From positions 85,298-149,297 of the forward strand of contig JBBSFH010000005.1 of the NCBI GenBank assembly GCA_038238915.1: 64,000 bases of DNA, in the 5' to 3' direction. The stretch is from JAVVHE01 sp038238915 (GTDB lineage Bacteria > Pseudomonadota > Alphaproteobacteria > Sphingomonadales > Sphingomonadaceae). Under the pieces are notes generated by a model that saw nothing but the letters and a program-made list of their open reading frames with translations, was not told the origin of the DNA and made no database searches. A program made the translations under genes and the position numbers. Of the stretch, positions 42,622 to 49,641 are shown piece by piece (positions within the stretch are counted from its first letter, which is position 1; each line of letters opens with the position of its first letter).

Positions 42622-45063
42622 CTAGAAGCGGTAGCTCGCCTCCACGCCGAGGCGCCGCTTGGTGCCCGGTGAAATAAAGCTGCCGCCGAATTCGGGGGCG
42701 GGGATCACCTCTTCCAGATAGCGTTCGTCGAGCAGGTTGGTGGCGAAAAGCGAAAGTGCGATGCCGTGGCTTTCCAACCCGGCGCGCAAGTTGAGCGTGG
42801 TGTACAGGTTGCGCCGCGTCTTGCTGTAATCGCCGGGCACGCCAAACGATGTCGGGTTGGTCTGTCCCTGCACGGTGGAGAACCAGGTTGGCCCGGTAAT
42901 CCGCGCATCGACGCGAAACAGGAAATTGAGGCGATCGTTGAGCGGCTCCTCGATCTGCGTGCCCGCGTTGAATGTATAGTCCGAAGTATAGGGCGATTTA
43001 TTGCCCACGGTGTTGGGCCGCGCACTGTTCTTCAGGATTTCCGATCCCAGTACGTTGCCGCTGGCAAACAGGTTCCAGCCCTTGAGCGGCCGGAAATTGA
43101 CCGAGAGTTCCCCGCCCCAGATGTCCACGCGATCGATGTTCGATACCACACGCAGCAGTCCGAACGTGCCGACGAAGAACTCGAAGAACTGGAGATTTTC
43201 CACCTGTGTGTAATATCCCGCACCCTCGAAGGTCAGTCGCCCACCCGCCGTATTGATCTTGAAACCGCCCTCGAACGCGTCCGAGGTTTCCTTCTTGAAC
43301 TCATCGCTGATGTTCAGATTGGTGCCGATCTTCTGATTGAAATTGAGATCGATCGTCGCCTGCGCGCCCTGATTGTTGAAGCCGCCCGATTTGAAGCCAC
43401 GCCCATAATCCGCGAACGCGGTGAAATGCGGCGTCGGCTTCCACGCGATGCTGACTTTGGGCTCGACCTGATCGAATGTCCGCTGCTTGGGCAGGATCGG
43501 CCCGCTCAACAGTCCGGGATTGAGCGGCGCGCCGCCGGTAAATGCGCCGCCGTTGAACACGATATATTGCGTGCGCGCATCGGGCGGAACGCGGTTGTAC
43601 ACCTTGCGCTCCTCATTGTCGTAGCGCGCTGCCGCCGACAGAGTAATCGTGCGCGTAAGATCGGCATCGAGCGATCCAAACACCGCCAACACCCGCGTGC
43701 GGAAGCGATCGGAGACGAGCTGTTCGGTCGGGTTCTTGGGATCATTGGTGTATAATTGCCTGATTACGCCGAAGCCCCGGTCAATCCCGAGGTTGACGCC
43801 CACCTCGCGGTTCAGCCCCAGCCCGTAAGCGCCAATCTGCCAGCGGACCCGGCCCTTGGGATTGCCCGCGAGCCGCACCTCGCCCGAAATATCCTCCTGA
43901 TTGCGGAGCTGATACTGCGTGCCGTCGCACTGGCTGGGCGAATAGGCGCCGATCAGCGAGCCCTCGGGCGTTCCGCCGATGAACAATGGCGAGGGCAGTT
44001 TGAACCCCGCGGCCGAAAGCGCAGCGATGCTGGAGCGGCAGGGCGCATCCTGATTGAAGAAGCCGAACGCACCGCTGGTGCCATCGGCGGAAAAATCCTG
44101 GTTGATGCGCGAATAGGCTGTCCATGCGGTCAATGTCGCGCCGCCGCCGAGCTGGTAATCACCCTTCAGCGATCCCTCGATCGTGCTTTGCGTGTTCCGC
44201 GGCGCGACGTTGGGCTGAAAGACGAACCGGTGTGCGTTCACATCCTGATTGAAATCGGGATTATTCAGGAACTGTGCGAAAGCGGGCAGCGCGAAGACCG
44301 CGTTGAAAACGATCGCACCCGCCTTGACTTCGCCGTAGCGGCCCTTGGCATCGATGTTAAGCCTGTCGGTCAGGTTGGCGATCAGTCGGCCGTTGATGTT
44401 GAAGCTGTCGTAGCGATCGACGTACTGGCCGTTGTCCGACTGGTTGTTGACGATCTGGTACTGCCCGTCGGTGCGGCGATAATCCCCCGCCACCAGCAGG
44501 CCGATACGATCGGTCAACGGTCCGCTGAGCGAGGCGAAGGCGTTCACCGTATTGTCCTCAGCGTAACTTGCCTTCAGGCGCCCCTCCAAATGATCGCCCG
44601 GTTTGCGCGTGGAGATCACCACCGCGCCCGCCGCCGCGTTGCGCCCGTACAGAGCGCCCTGCGGACCCTTGAGGATTTCAACCTGGTTGACGTCCCCCTG
44701 ATCCTGATTGAGCGCCGCCGTGTTGGTCTTGACGATGCCGTCCACCACCAGCGCGACCGAGGGCTCGGCATCGCGCGCCCCGTTCAGGCCACGGATGTTG
44801 ATCTGCGTATCGCCCACTTCGGCGGTGCCGGTGACGATGGTGACGCCGGGCGTCAGCGCGACGAAATCGGCGGTGTTGATGACGCCCGCGTTCGCCAGTG
44901 TATCGGCGGTGAAGACGGTGAGGCTCGCGGGAATGTCCTGGAGCGTCTCGCGCTGGCGGCGCGCGGTGACGACAATTTCTTCACCGGCAACAGGTGCGGT
45001 CTGCGCGATCGCATCGCCCGCCATCATCGCCATCGCCGTCCCAAGAAGGAGTATCCTGCGCAT
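42622..45063 (-). CDS. TonB-dependent outer-membrane receptor (813 aa)
   Basis: The signal peptide (MRRILLLGTAMAMMAGDAIA) is followed by EEIVVTARRQRETLQDIPAS, plug motifs TPGVTIVTGT, QINIRGLNGARDAEPSVALV and VEILKGPQGALYGRNAAAG, and a beta-barrel ending RRLGVEASYRF with terminal Phe. The ATG at 45063 is preceded by GGAGGG. It is the last gene of the racemase-like/SnoaL/SnoaL/receptor operon (23 bases after the second SnoaL gene) and converges on the Hyd operon with 16 bases between stops. Its place suggests that it imports the compound degraded by the island. Confidence 0.94.
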   Translation of the reverse strand: MRRILLLGTAMAMMAGDAIAQTAPVAGEEIVVTARRQRETLQDIPASLTVFTADTLANAGVINTADFVALTPGVTIVTGTAEVGDTQINIRGLNGARDAEPSVALVVDGIVKTNTAALNQDQGDVNQVEILKGPQGALYGRNAAAGAVVISTRKPGDHLEGRLKASYAEDNTVNAFASLSGPLTDRIGLLVAGDYRRTDGQYQIVNNQSDNGQYVDRYDSFNINGRLIANLTDRLNIDAKGRYGEVKAGAIVFNAVFALPAFAQFLNNPDFNQDVNAHRFVFQPNVAPRNTQSTIEGSLKGDYQLGGGATLTAWTAYSRINQDFSADGTSGAFGFFNQDAPCRSSIAALSAAGFKLPSPLFIGGTPEGSLIGAYSPSQCDGTQYQLRNQEDISGEVRLAGNPKGRVRWQIGAYGLGLNREVGVNLGIDRGFGVIRQLYTNDPKNPTEQLVSDRFRTRVLAVFGSLDADLTRTITLSAAARYDNEERKVYNRVPPDARTQYIVFNGGAFTGGAPLNPGLLSGPILPKQRTFDQVEPKVSIAWKPTPHFTAFADYGRGFKSGGFNNQGAQATIDLNFNQKIGTNLNISDEFKKETSDAFEGGFKINTAGGRLTFEGAGYYTQVENLQFFEFFVGTFGLLRVVSNIDRVDIWGGELSVNFRPLKGWNLFASGNVLGSEILKNSARPNTVGNKSPYTSDYTFNAGTQIEEPLNDRLNFLFRVDARITGPTWFSTVQGQTNPTSFGVPGDYSKTRRNLYTTLNLRAGLESHGIALSLFATNLLDERYLEEVIPAPEFGGSFISPGTKRRLGVEASYRF

Positions 45064-45086
45064 CCCACCCTCCAAACCTATGCCAG

Positions 45087-45485
45087 CTATTTGAGCACGT
45101 TCGTTCCGCTCATGTAAACATAGACTTCCTGAAAACGCCCATCGCGCACCCGCCAGAAATTTGTGTTGCTCAACCGCGTCACCTGGCCGTCATGGCCGGT
45201 CAGTACCGCCTCGAAGCTGGCCGCGATCCGGCCGTGGCTCTCGTCGATGGTGCAGACGAAATCCTTGTGGACGATGCTGCTGAAGCCGCCGAAGAAATCC
45301 TCGAACATGCGCCGGATCGCGGCCTTGCCTGCGTGGCGCGTGAAGCTCGTCTGCACACAGAACAGCGCCTCGTCGTTGAAGCAGTCGAGTGTCGCTTCAA
45401 TGTTCTTCGCATCGACGTTGCCGAAGTAGGTCTGGGTCGCGAGTCTGATCAGCTGTTCGCGCGAGAGGCCGGGCTCGTACTGCAT
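45087..45485 (-). CDS. SnoaL-like (NTF2-fold) protein, copy 2
   Basis: A 132-residue single-domain NTF2-fold protein: a helical start (LSREQLIRLATQTYFGNVDA), a cone-shaped sheet, and the end FQEVYVYMSGTNVLK. It is a paralogue of the gene just upstream, which ends FQQVYVYMSGDNLLK. Such proteins act as isomerases, cyclases, dehydratases or ligand carriers; no specific catalytic residues can be assigned. Its ATG overlaps the upstream stop by one base (TGATG at 45483-45487), so the pair is translationally coupled and may form a heteromer. The receptor gene follows after 23 bases. Confidence 0.85.
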   Translation of the reverse strand: MQYEPGLSREQLIRLATQTYFGNVDAKNIEATLDCFNDEALFCVQTSFTRHAGKAAIRRMFEDFFGGFSSIVHKDFVCTIDESHGRIAASFEAVLTGHDGQVTRLSNTNFWRVRDGRFQEVYVYMSGTNVLK

Positions 45486-45916
45486 CAGGCGTCTCCCGCT
45501 TTGAGCAGGTTGTCGCCGCTCATGTAGACATATACTTGCTGGAAGCGGTCGCCGCGCAGGTAGAAGCGGTTGGCGTTTTCGTAGCGGAGCTGGGCGCCGC
45601 CGCTCGGCGTTATGAGCACGGTGAACTGCGAGCAGATGCTGTTCGACACCGGATCGGCGGTATGGACGAAGTTCCCATGCCAGATCGCCTCGAAATCGGC
45701 GAACAGCTTGATGAACATTGTACGGATGCCCGCGTCACGCCCGCGATGAACAGTGTTCGAAGTCACCTCGGTCAAGACCGCATCCTGCGCGAAACAGTCG
45801 AGGACTCGGTCAAGCGATTTATTATCGACACCGTCGAAATATCGCTTCGTGACGATATCGATGTAAAACGGGTACGGCAACGCGGCTCGATCCCCACCGG
45901 CTTTGGTCCCGTCCAT
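45485..45916 (-). CDS. SnoaL-like (NTF2-fold) protein, copy 1
   Basis: A 143-residue NTF2-fold protein with FYIDIVTKRYFDGVDNKSLD, a VLDCFAQDAVLTEV strand-helix segment and the C-terminal FQQVYVYMSGDNLLK, shared with its neighbour. The start at 45916 overlaps the stop of the racemase-like gene by one base (TGATG at 45914-45918); an in-frame ATG at 45925 is possible. The segment HRGRDAGIRTMFIKLFADFE matches HAGKAAIRRMFEDFFGGFS in copy 2, confirming tandem duplication. Function unknown; the context is the Hyd island. Confidence 0.84.
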   Translation of the reverse strand: MDGTKAGGDRAALPYPFYIDIVTKRYFDGVDNKSLDRVLDCFAQDAVLTEVTSNTVHRGRDAGIRTMFIKLFADFEAIWHGNFVHTADPVSNSICSQFTVLITPSGGAQLRYENANRFYLRGDRFQQVYVYMSGDNLLKAGDA

Positions 45917-46662
45917 CAATACCAACCTTTGCGGATATCGGCATCCTTGCCCACTTCGGGCGAGGGATAGGCCTTCTTGGAGTGGGACAACCCCAATTCG
46001 AGCAGCACTTCAAGTTGCTTGTAGGCGATCAGTCCCGGGTTGATCACCGGTACGGGCAGATTCGCCGCCAGATATGCCGCCGACTGGTGCATCGTCGTAC
46101 TCCCGAGCACGATCACATCCGCACCGTCCTCGGCGATTGCCGCGTCGGCTTCGGCTTTCAGCTTGGCGAAGATCACTTCCTCCTTGCCCGCGAGCAACTC
46201 GGCCACATCGGGTCGCGTGTCGATCGAGCGCAACGACGCCACCCGCTCCCACAGACCATAGTCGGCGAGCGTCTTTTCGTAGAGCGGGAACCACTGCGGC
46301 CACATGGTGAGCACGGTGAACTTTTTTCCGAGCAGCATCGCGGCACCGAATGCGGCCGCGCCGGGGCCGATAACGGGGATTGTCAGCCGTGATCGCAGCG
46401 CCGCGACGCCGCTGTCGCTCACCGTGTCGATCAGGACCGCGTCGAAGCCTTCCTCCTCTGCGCCGATACCCGCTTGGAAGACAGTCCAGTCCATCAGCAG
46501 CATGTCATGATAGCTGTCGCCGAGCGCCGCGCCCCAGCGCACGGCGGCGAACTCGGGCGCGAACCCCGGGCGGATCATCGCGGGCGGCAACTGCGCGGCG
46601 CGATTGGCGATCCCCGCCGCGTCCATCGGGATCGGCACGATGACTTTGATCCGCCTGGTCAT
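45916..46662 (-). CDS. Asp/Glu/hydantoin racemase-family homologue lacking both catalytic cysteines
   Basis: A 248-residue protein of the Asp/Glu racemase fold: IKVIVPIPMDAAGIAN, GFDAVLIDTVSDSGVAALR, IPVIGPGAAAFGAAMLLG, DVIVLGSTTMHQSAAYLA and PVPVINPGLIAYKQLE align with hydantoin racemases. The two catalytic cysteines expected at ACF and LGC are Thr80 and Ser188 here, and the whole protein has no cysteine. It can therefore hardly be a two-base racemase; decarboxylase, hydrolase or binding roles are possible. The start at 46662 follows GGGAGAGAGGG; an upstream open stretch is non-coding. It is the first gene of the operon with two SnoaL genes and the TonB receptor. Confidence 0.88.
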   Translation of the reverse strand: MTRRIKVIVPIPMDAAGIANRAAQLPPAMIRPGFAPEFAAVRWGAALGDSYHDMLLMDWTVFQAGIGAEEEGFDAVLIDTVSDSGVAALRSRLTIPVIGPGAAAFGAAMLLGKKFTVLTMWPQWFPLYEKTLADYGLWERVASLRSIDTRPDVAELLAGKEEVIFAKLKAEADAAIAEDGADVIVLGSTTMHQSAAYLAANLPVPVINPGLIAYKQLEVLLELGLSHSKKAYPSPEVGKDADIRKGWY

Positions 46663-46836
46663 TCCACCCTCTCTCCCACCTCGAAGATGGGCGGCGAAAG
46701 CGACAGACGTCAAGCGCCCATTCCCTGCGATCGCATCGTCGCCGACCAATACGGCCCGGCAAAACCGAAGCGACTTAGCCGGGGTGAAGCTGCGAACCTC
46801 AGACCCCGCGGCTGCCCGATGAACGGCGGCGATGGA
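46663..46836. promoter_or_regulatory. Upstream region of the racemase-like operon
   Basis: This 174-base gap between the tRNA and the racemase-like gene should hold the operon promoter. No repeat or regulator site stands out by eye and there is no gene here. Confidence 0.3.
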
Positions 46837-46911
46837 TGGTGGGCGCGGCAGGGTTCGAACCTGCGACCCCTGCGATGTCAACACAGTGCTCTACCACTGA
46901 GCTACGCGCCC
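46837..46911 (-). tRNA. tRNA-Val (anticodon GAC)
   Basis: The minus strand folds into a full cloverleaf. The acceptor GGGCGCG pairs with CGCGCCC, the D arm contains AGCTCAGTGGTAGAGC, the anticodon stem CTGTG/CGCAG closes loop TTGACAT with anticodon GAC, and the T arm contains GGTTCGAACC. The 3' CCA is encoded (TGG at 46837-46839 on the plus strand). The next gene upstream is cpdR. Confidence 0.96.
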
Positions 46912-46956
46912 ACGACGGTCGCGGTTAGCCTCCCGCGCGCCGGGGCGCAAGCCGCT

Positions 46957-47331
46957 TCAATCTCCCGCTGCATCCCCGGGCGGGAACATCTCGCTGATCT
47001 CGCGGACCAGATCGCGCAGATGGAACGGCTTGGACATCACACGCGCATCGGTGGGTGCGTCGGCACGCGTCAGGGCGACGGCGGCAAAGCCGGTGATGAA
47101 CATCACGCGCAGATCGGGCGCGATCGCACGCGCGCGTTGTGCGAGTTCGATCCCGTCGAGCCCGGGCATGACGATATCGGTCAGCAGCAGATCGAATCGG
47201 TCCGCCTCGATCAGTGGGAGGGCGGCATTGCCGTCCTCGGCCTGGACCACGGGATGACCGGCGGTTTCGAGCGCGCGGCTCAGGAACAGGCGCAGCGATG
47301 CGTCGTCCTCGGTCAATAAAATCCGTGCCAT
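46957..47331 (-). CDS. cpdR: CheY-like response regulator CpdR
   Basis: A 124-residue single-domain receiver. It begins MARILLTEDDASLRLFLSRA; the phosphoryl acceptor is Asp52 in LLTDIVMPGLDGIELA; VMFITGFAAVAL carries the switch Thr; VMSKPFHLRDLV the conserved Lys. The sequence is close to Caulobacter CpdR, which when unphosphorylated directs the ClpXP protease to substrates at the cell pole. The frame also has an ATG at 47346; the start at 47331 fits the family. It diverges from the N-formylglutamate amidohydrolase gene. Length and motifs are complete. Confidence 0.93.
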   Translation of the reverse strand: MARILLTEDDASLRLFLSRALETAGHPVVQAEDGNAALPLIEADRFDLLLTDIVMPGLDGIELAQRARAIAPDLRVMFITGFAAVALTRADAPTDARVMSKPFHLRDLVREISEMFPPGDAAGD

Positions 47332-47422
47332 TCGCGTCGCCATCATGAGAGTGATCTTACCCGGTTTGACGCACGAGGCGAGCCTGGGGTTTAGGGACTT
47401 TCGCTAAAGGATTAAAGTCGCT
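47332..47422. promoter_or_regulatory. Divergent region, cpdR / N-formylglutamate amidohydrolase
   Basis: A 91-base gap that includes both promoters. AAAGGATTAAAG near 47406 may serve as ribosome-binding region for the plus-strand gene. No inverted repeat was seen. Confidence 0.3.
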
Positions 47423-48289
47423 GTGGCCGATATACGCATGGATACGGTTATGGTGCCGTTCCGGATCATCGATGTATCGCGGCCCGGACCGCTCGTGTTC
47501 GCCTCGCCGCATAGCGGACGGGTGTACCCGACCGAACTTCTCCGCCGCACCCGGCTCAAGGTCAGCGCGCTGCGCAGGGGCGAGGATCGCAACGTCGATG
47601 GGCTGATCCGGGGTGTGGCGGCGCATGGCGCGCCCTGTGTGCTGGGCGAAGTGGCGCGGGCGTATATCGATCTCAATCGCCACCCCGACGAGCTCGATCC
47701 CGAGCTGTTCGATCTTCCCCCCGATACGCGGCCGACATCGCGTGTGACGGCAGGACTGGGCGTGATCCCGCGCGCCTTTGCTCCGGGCGAACCGATCTAC
47801 GGGGCAAAGCTGCCGTTGGAAGAAGCGCAGACGCGGATCCGGAGCGTGCACACGCCCTATCATGCCGAGGTGCACCGGCTGCTGGAGCGCGCACGCGCGC
47901 TGCATGGCCATGCGCTGCTGATCGATTGCCACTCGATGCCGTCCCTGCCCGGCGGCCCGCGCGTGGTGGTGGGCGATCTGCACGGGCGTTCGGCCGCGCC
48001 GCAGGTGTCCGATCTGGTGATTGCGGGGATGCGCGATCTTGGTTTGTCCGTGGTGCACAACCTGCCCTATGCCGGCGCTTACACGCTCGAACGTCACGGA
48101 CGACCGGCGGCGGGCATCCATGCGGTGCAGATCGAGTTCGATCGGGCGATGTATCTGGACGGCGTAGTCGGGACGCTTCTGCCGGGCGCGGCGCGGCTGG
48201 CCGAGAAGATAGCGCGCCTGGCTGCCGAGCTTTCGCGCCGATTGCACGCGCTGCACGCCGGACGAGGCTATTCGATCGCGGCGGAGTAG
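47423..48289 (+). CDS. N-formylglutamate amidohydrolase family protein
   Basis: A 288-residue zinc hydrolase of the HutG-like family. PLVFASPHSGRVYP near the N-terminus, ARAYIDLNRHPDELDPELF, TPYHAEVHRLLERARA and LLIDCHSMPSLPGGPR are family motifs, with His and Asp zinc ligands. Members hydrolyse N-formyl-L-glutamate to formate and glutamate, but many act on other acylated amino acids. GTG at 47423 is the likely start; ATG at 47438 is an alternative. No other histidine-degradation (hut) genes lie near, so a role in histidine catabolism is not supported. Confidence 0.9.
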   Translation: MADIRMDTVMVPFRIIDVSRPGPLVFASPHSGRVYPTELLRRTRLKVSALRRGEDRNVDGLIRGVAAHGAPCVLGEVARAYIDLNRHPDELDPELFDLPPDTRPTSRVTAGLGVIPRAFAPGEPIYGAKLPLEEAQTRIRSVHTPYHAEVHRLLERARALHGHALLIDCHSMPSLPGGPRVVVGDLHGRSAAPQVSDLVIAGMRDLGLSVVHNLPYAGAYTLERHGRPAAGIHAVQIEFDRAMYLDGVVGTLLPGAARLAEKIARLAAELSRRLHALHAGRGYSIAAE

Positions 48290-48351
48290 GACTACCGCGC
48301 GGCGCTGATTGGCAATAGCGTGGGGATCGTTCCGTCTGGAGAATCCCGATC

Positions 48352-49626
48352 ATGAAGCATCGTCTCGCGCTCGCCTGCGTTTTTGCCTTGTCCGCGACGG
48401 TGGCGCGCGCCGACACCGTGGTGGTGAGCGCGGACCGGATGATCGATGTGATCACGGGGCGCACGATCGAGCGACCGCAGATCGTGGTGACCGATGGGCG
48501 CATCGTGACGGTGGGGCATCAGGGCGATGCCGTGCCCACGGGCGCGCGCACCGTCGCTCTGCCGGGCATGACGCTTCTGCCCGGGCTGATCGACATGCAT
48601 GTGCATCTGACCAGCGTGGCGGCGATCGGCGGGCACAGGGGGCTGGATTATACCGACAGTTTCTGGACAGCGGCGGGCGTGGGCAATGCGCTCAAGACAC
48701 TGCGCGCCGGCTTCACCACCGTGCGCAACGTGGGTTCGGACAATTTCGATGATGTCGGGCTGCGCCAGGCGATCGACGAGGGGTTCGTGCCCGGCCCGCG
48801 CATCGTGACCGCGACCTATGCGCTGGGTGCCACAGGCGGTCACTGTGACGAGACCGGGTTGCCGCCGCGCTACGATCACCGCGAGCCGAGCGTGTTCAAC
48901 GGTGCGGACGAGGCGCGCGCGCGCGTGCGCTTCGTGCACAAATATGGCGCGCAGGTGATCAAGATCTGCGCGACGGGCGGCGTGTTCAGCCACGCCGATA
49001 CCGTCGGCGCACAGCAGCTTACGCCCGAGGAAATCCGCGCGATCACCGATGAAGCACACATGATAGGGCTGAAGGTGGCGGCGCACGCGCACGGCGACGC
49101 GGGCATCCGCGCGGCGATCGACAACGGGGTGGACACGATCGAACATGTGAGCCTGGCGAGCGCGGCGACGATTGCGGATGCAAAAAAGCGTGGAACGTGG
49201 TTCGACATGGATATCTACAACGACGATTATATCCTCGCGACCGGCACCTCGAACGGCACGATGCAGGACAGCCTCGACAAGGAACGCGAGATCGGACGCA
49301 AGCAGCGCGAGACGTTCCGCGCGGCGGTGAAGGCGGGGGTGAACATGATCTTCGGCACCGATGCGGGCGTGTATCCGCACGGGGACAATGCGCGGCAGTT
49401 CAACACGATGGTGACGTGGGGCATGACGCCGATGCAGGCGATCCAGGCGGCCACCGTCAACGCCGGGCGAGCGCTGGGGCGCGAGGGCGATGTCGGCGCG
49501 ATCGCGGTGGGCCGCTACGGCGATATGGTGGCGGTGGCGGGCGATCCGCTCGCCGATGTGCGCGTGCTGGAAAAGGTGGTGTTCGTGATGAAGGGCGGCG
49601 TGGTGGAGAAGGACGCGGCTCGCTGA
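48352..49626 (+). CDS. Exported amidohydrolase-family protein (Xaa-Pro dipeptidase-like)
   Basis: A 424-residue metal hydrolase with signal peptide MKHRLALACVFALSATVARA. Metal and active-site motifs: GLIDMHVHL, TTVRNVGSDNFDDVGL, a metal-bridging lysine in AQVIKICATGGVFS, KVAAHAHGDAGI, TIEHVSLAS and GTDAGVYPHGDNARQ. These match the imidazolonepropionase-like/Xaa-Pro dipeptidase clade common in sphingomonads and Caulobacter. It is a paralogue of the amidohydrolase at 25844-27127 but shows the more complete metal set. It converges on the S10 carboxypeptidase gene, 15 bases away, which strengthens a peptide-scavenging role. Confidence 0.92.
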   Translation: MKHRLALACVFALSATVARADTVVVSADRMIDVITGRTIERPQIVVTDGRIVTVGHQGDAVPTGARTVALPGMTLLPGLIDMHVHLTSVAAIGGHRGLDYTDSFWTAAGVGNALKTLRAGFTTVRNVGSDNFDDVGLRQAIDEGFVPGPRIVTATYALGATGGHCDETGLPPRYDHREPSVFNGADEARARVRFVHKYGAQVIKICATGGVFSHADTVGAQQLTPEEIRAITDEAHMIGLKVAAHAHGDAGIRAAIDNGVDTIEHVSLASAATIADAKKRGTWFDMDIYNDDYILATGTSNGTMQDSLDKEREIGRKQRETFRAAVKAGVNMIFGTDAGVYPHGDNARQFNTMVTWGMTPMQAIQAATVNAGRALGREGDVGAIAVGRYGDMVAVAGDPLADVRVLEKVVFVMKGGVVEKDAAR

Positions 49627-49641
49627 GCCGCGTCCGCTCGC

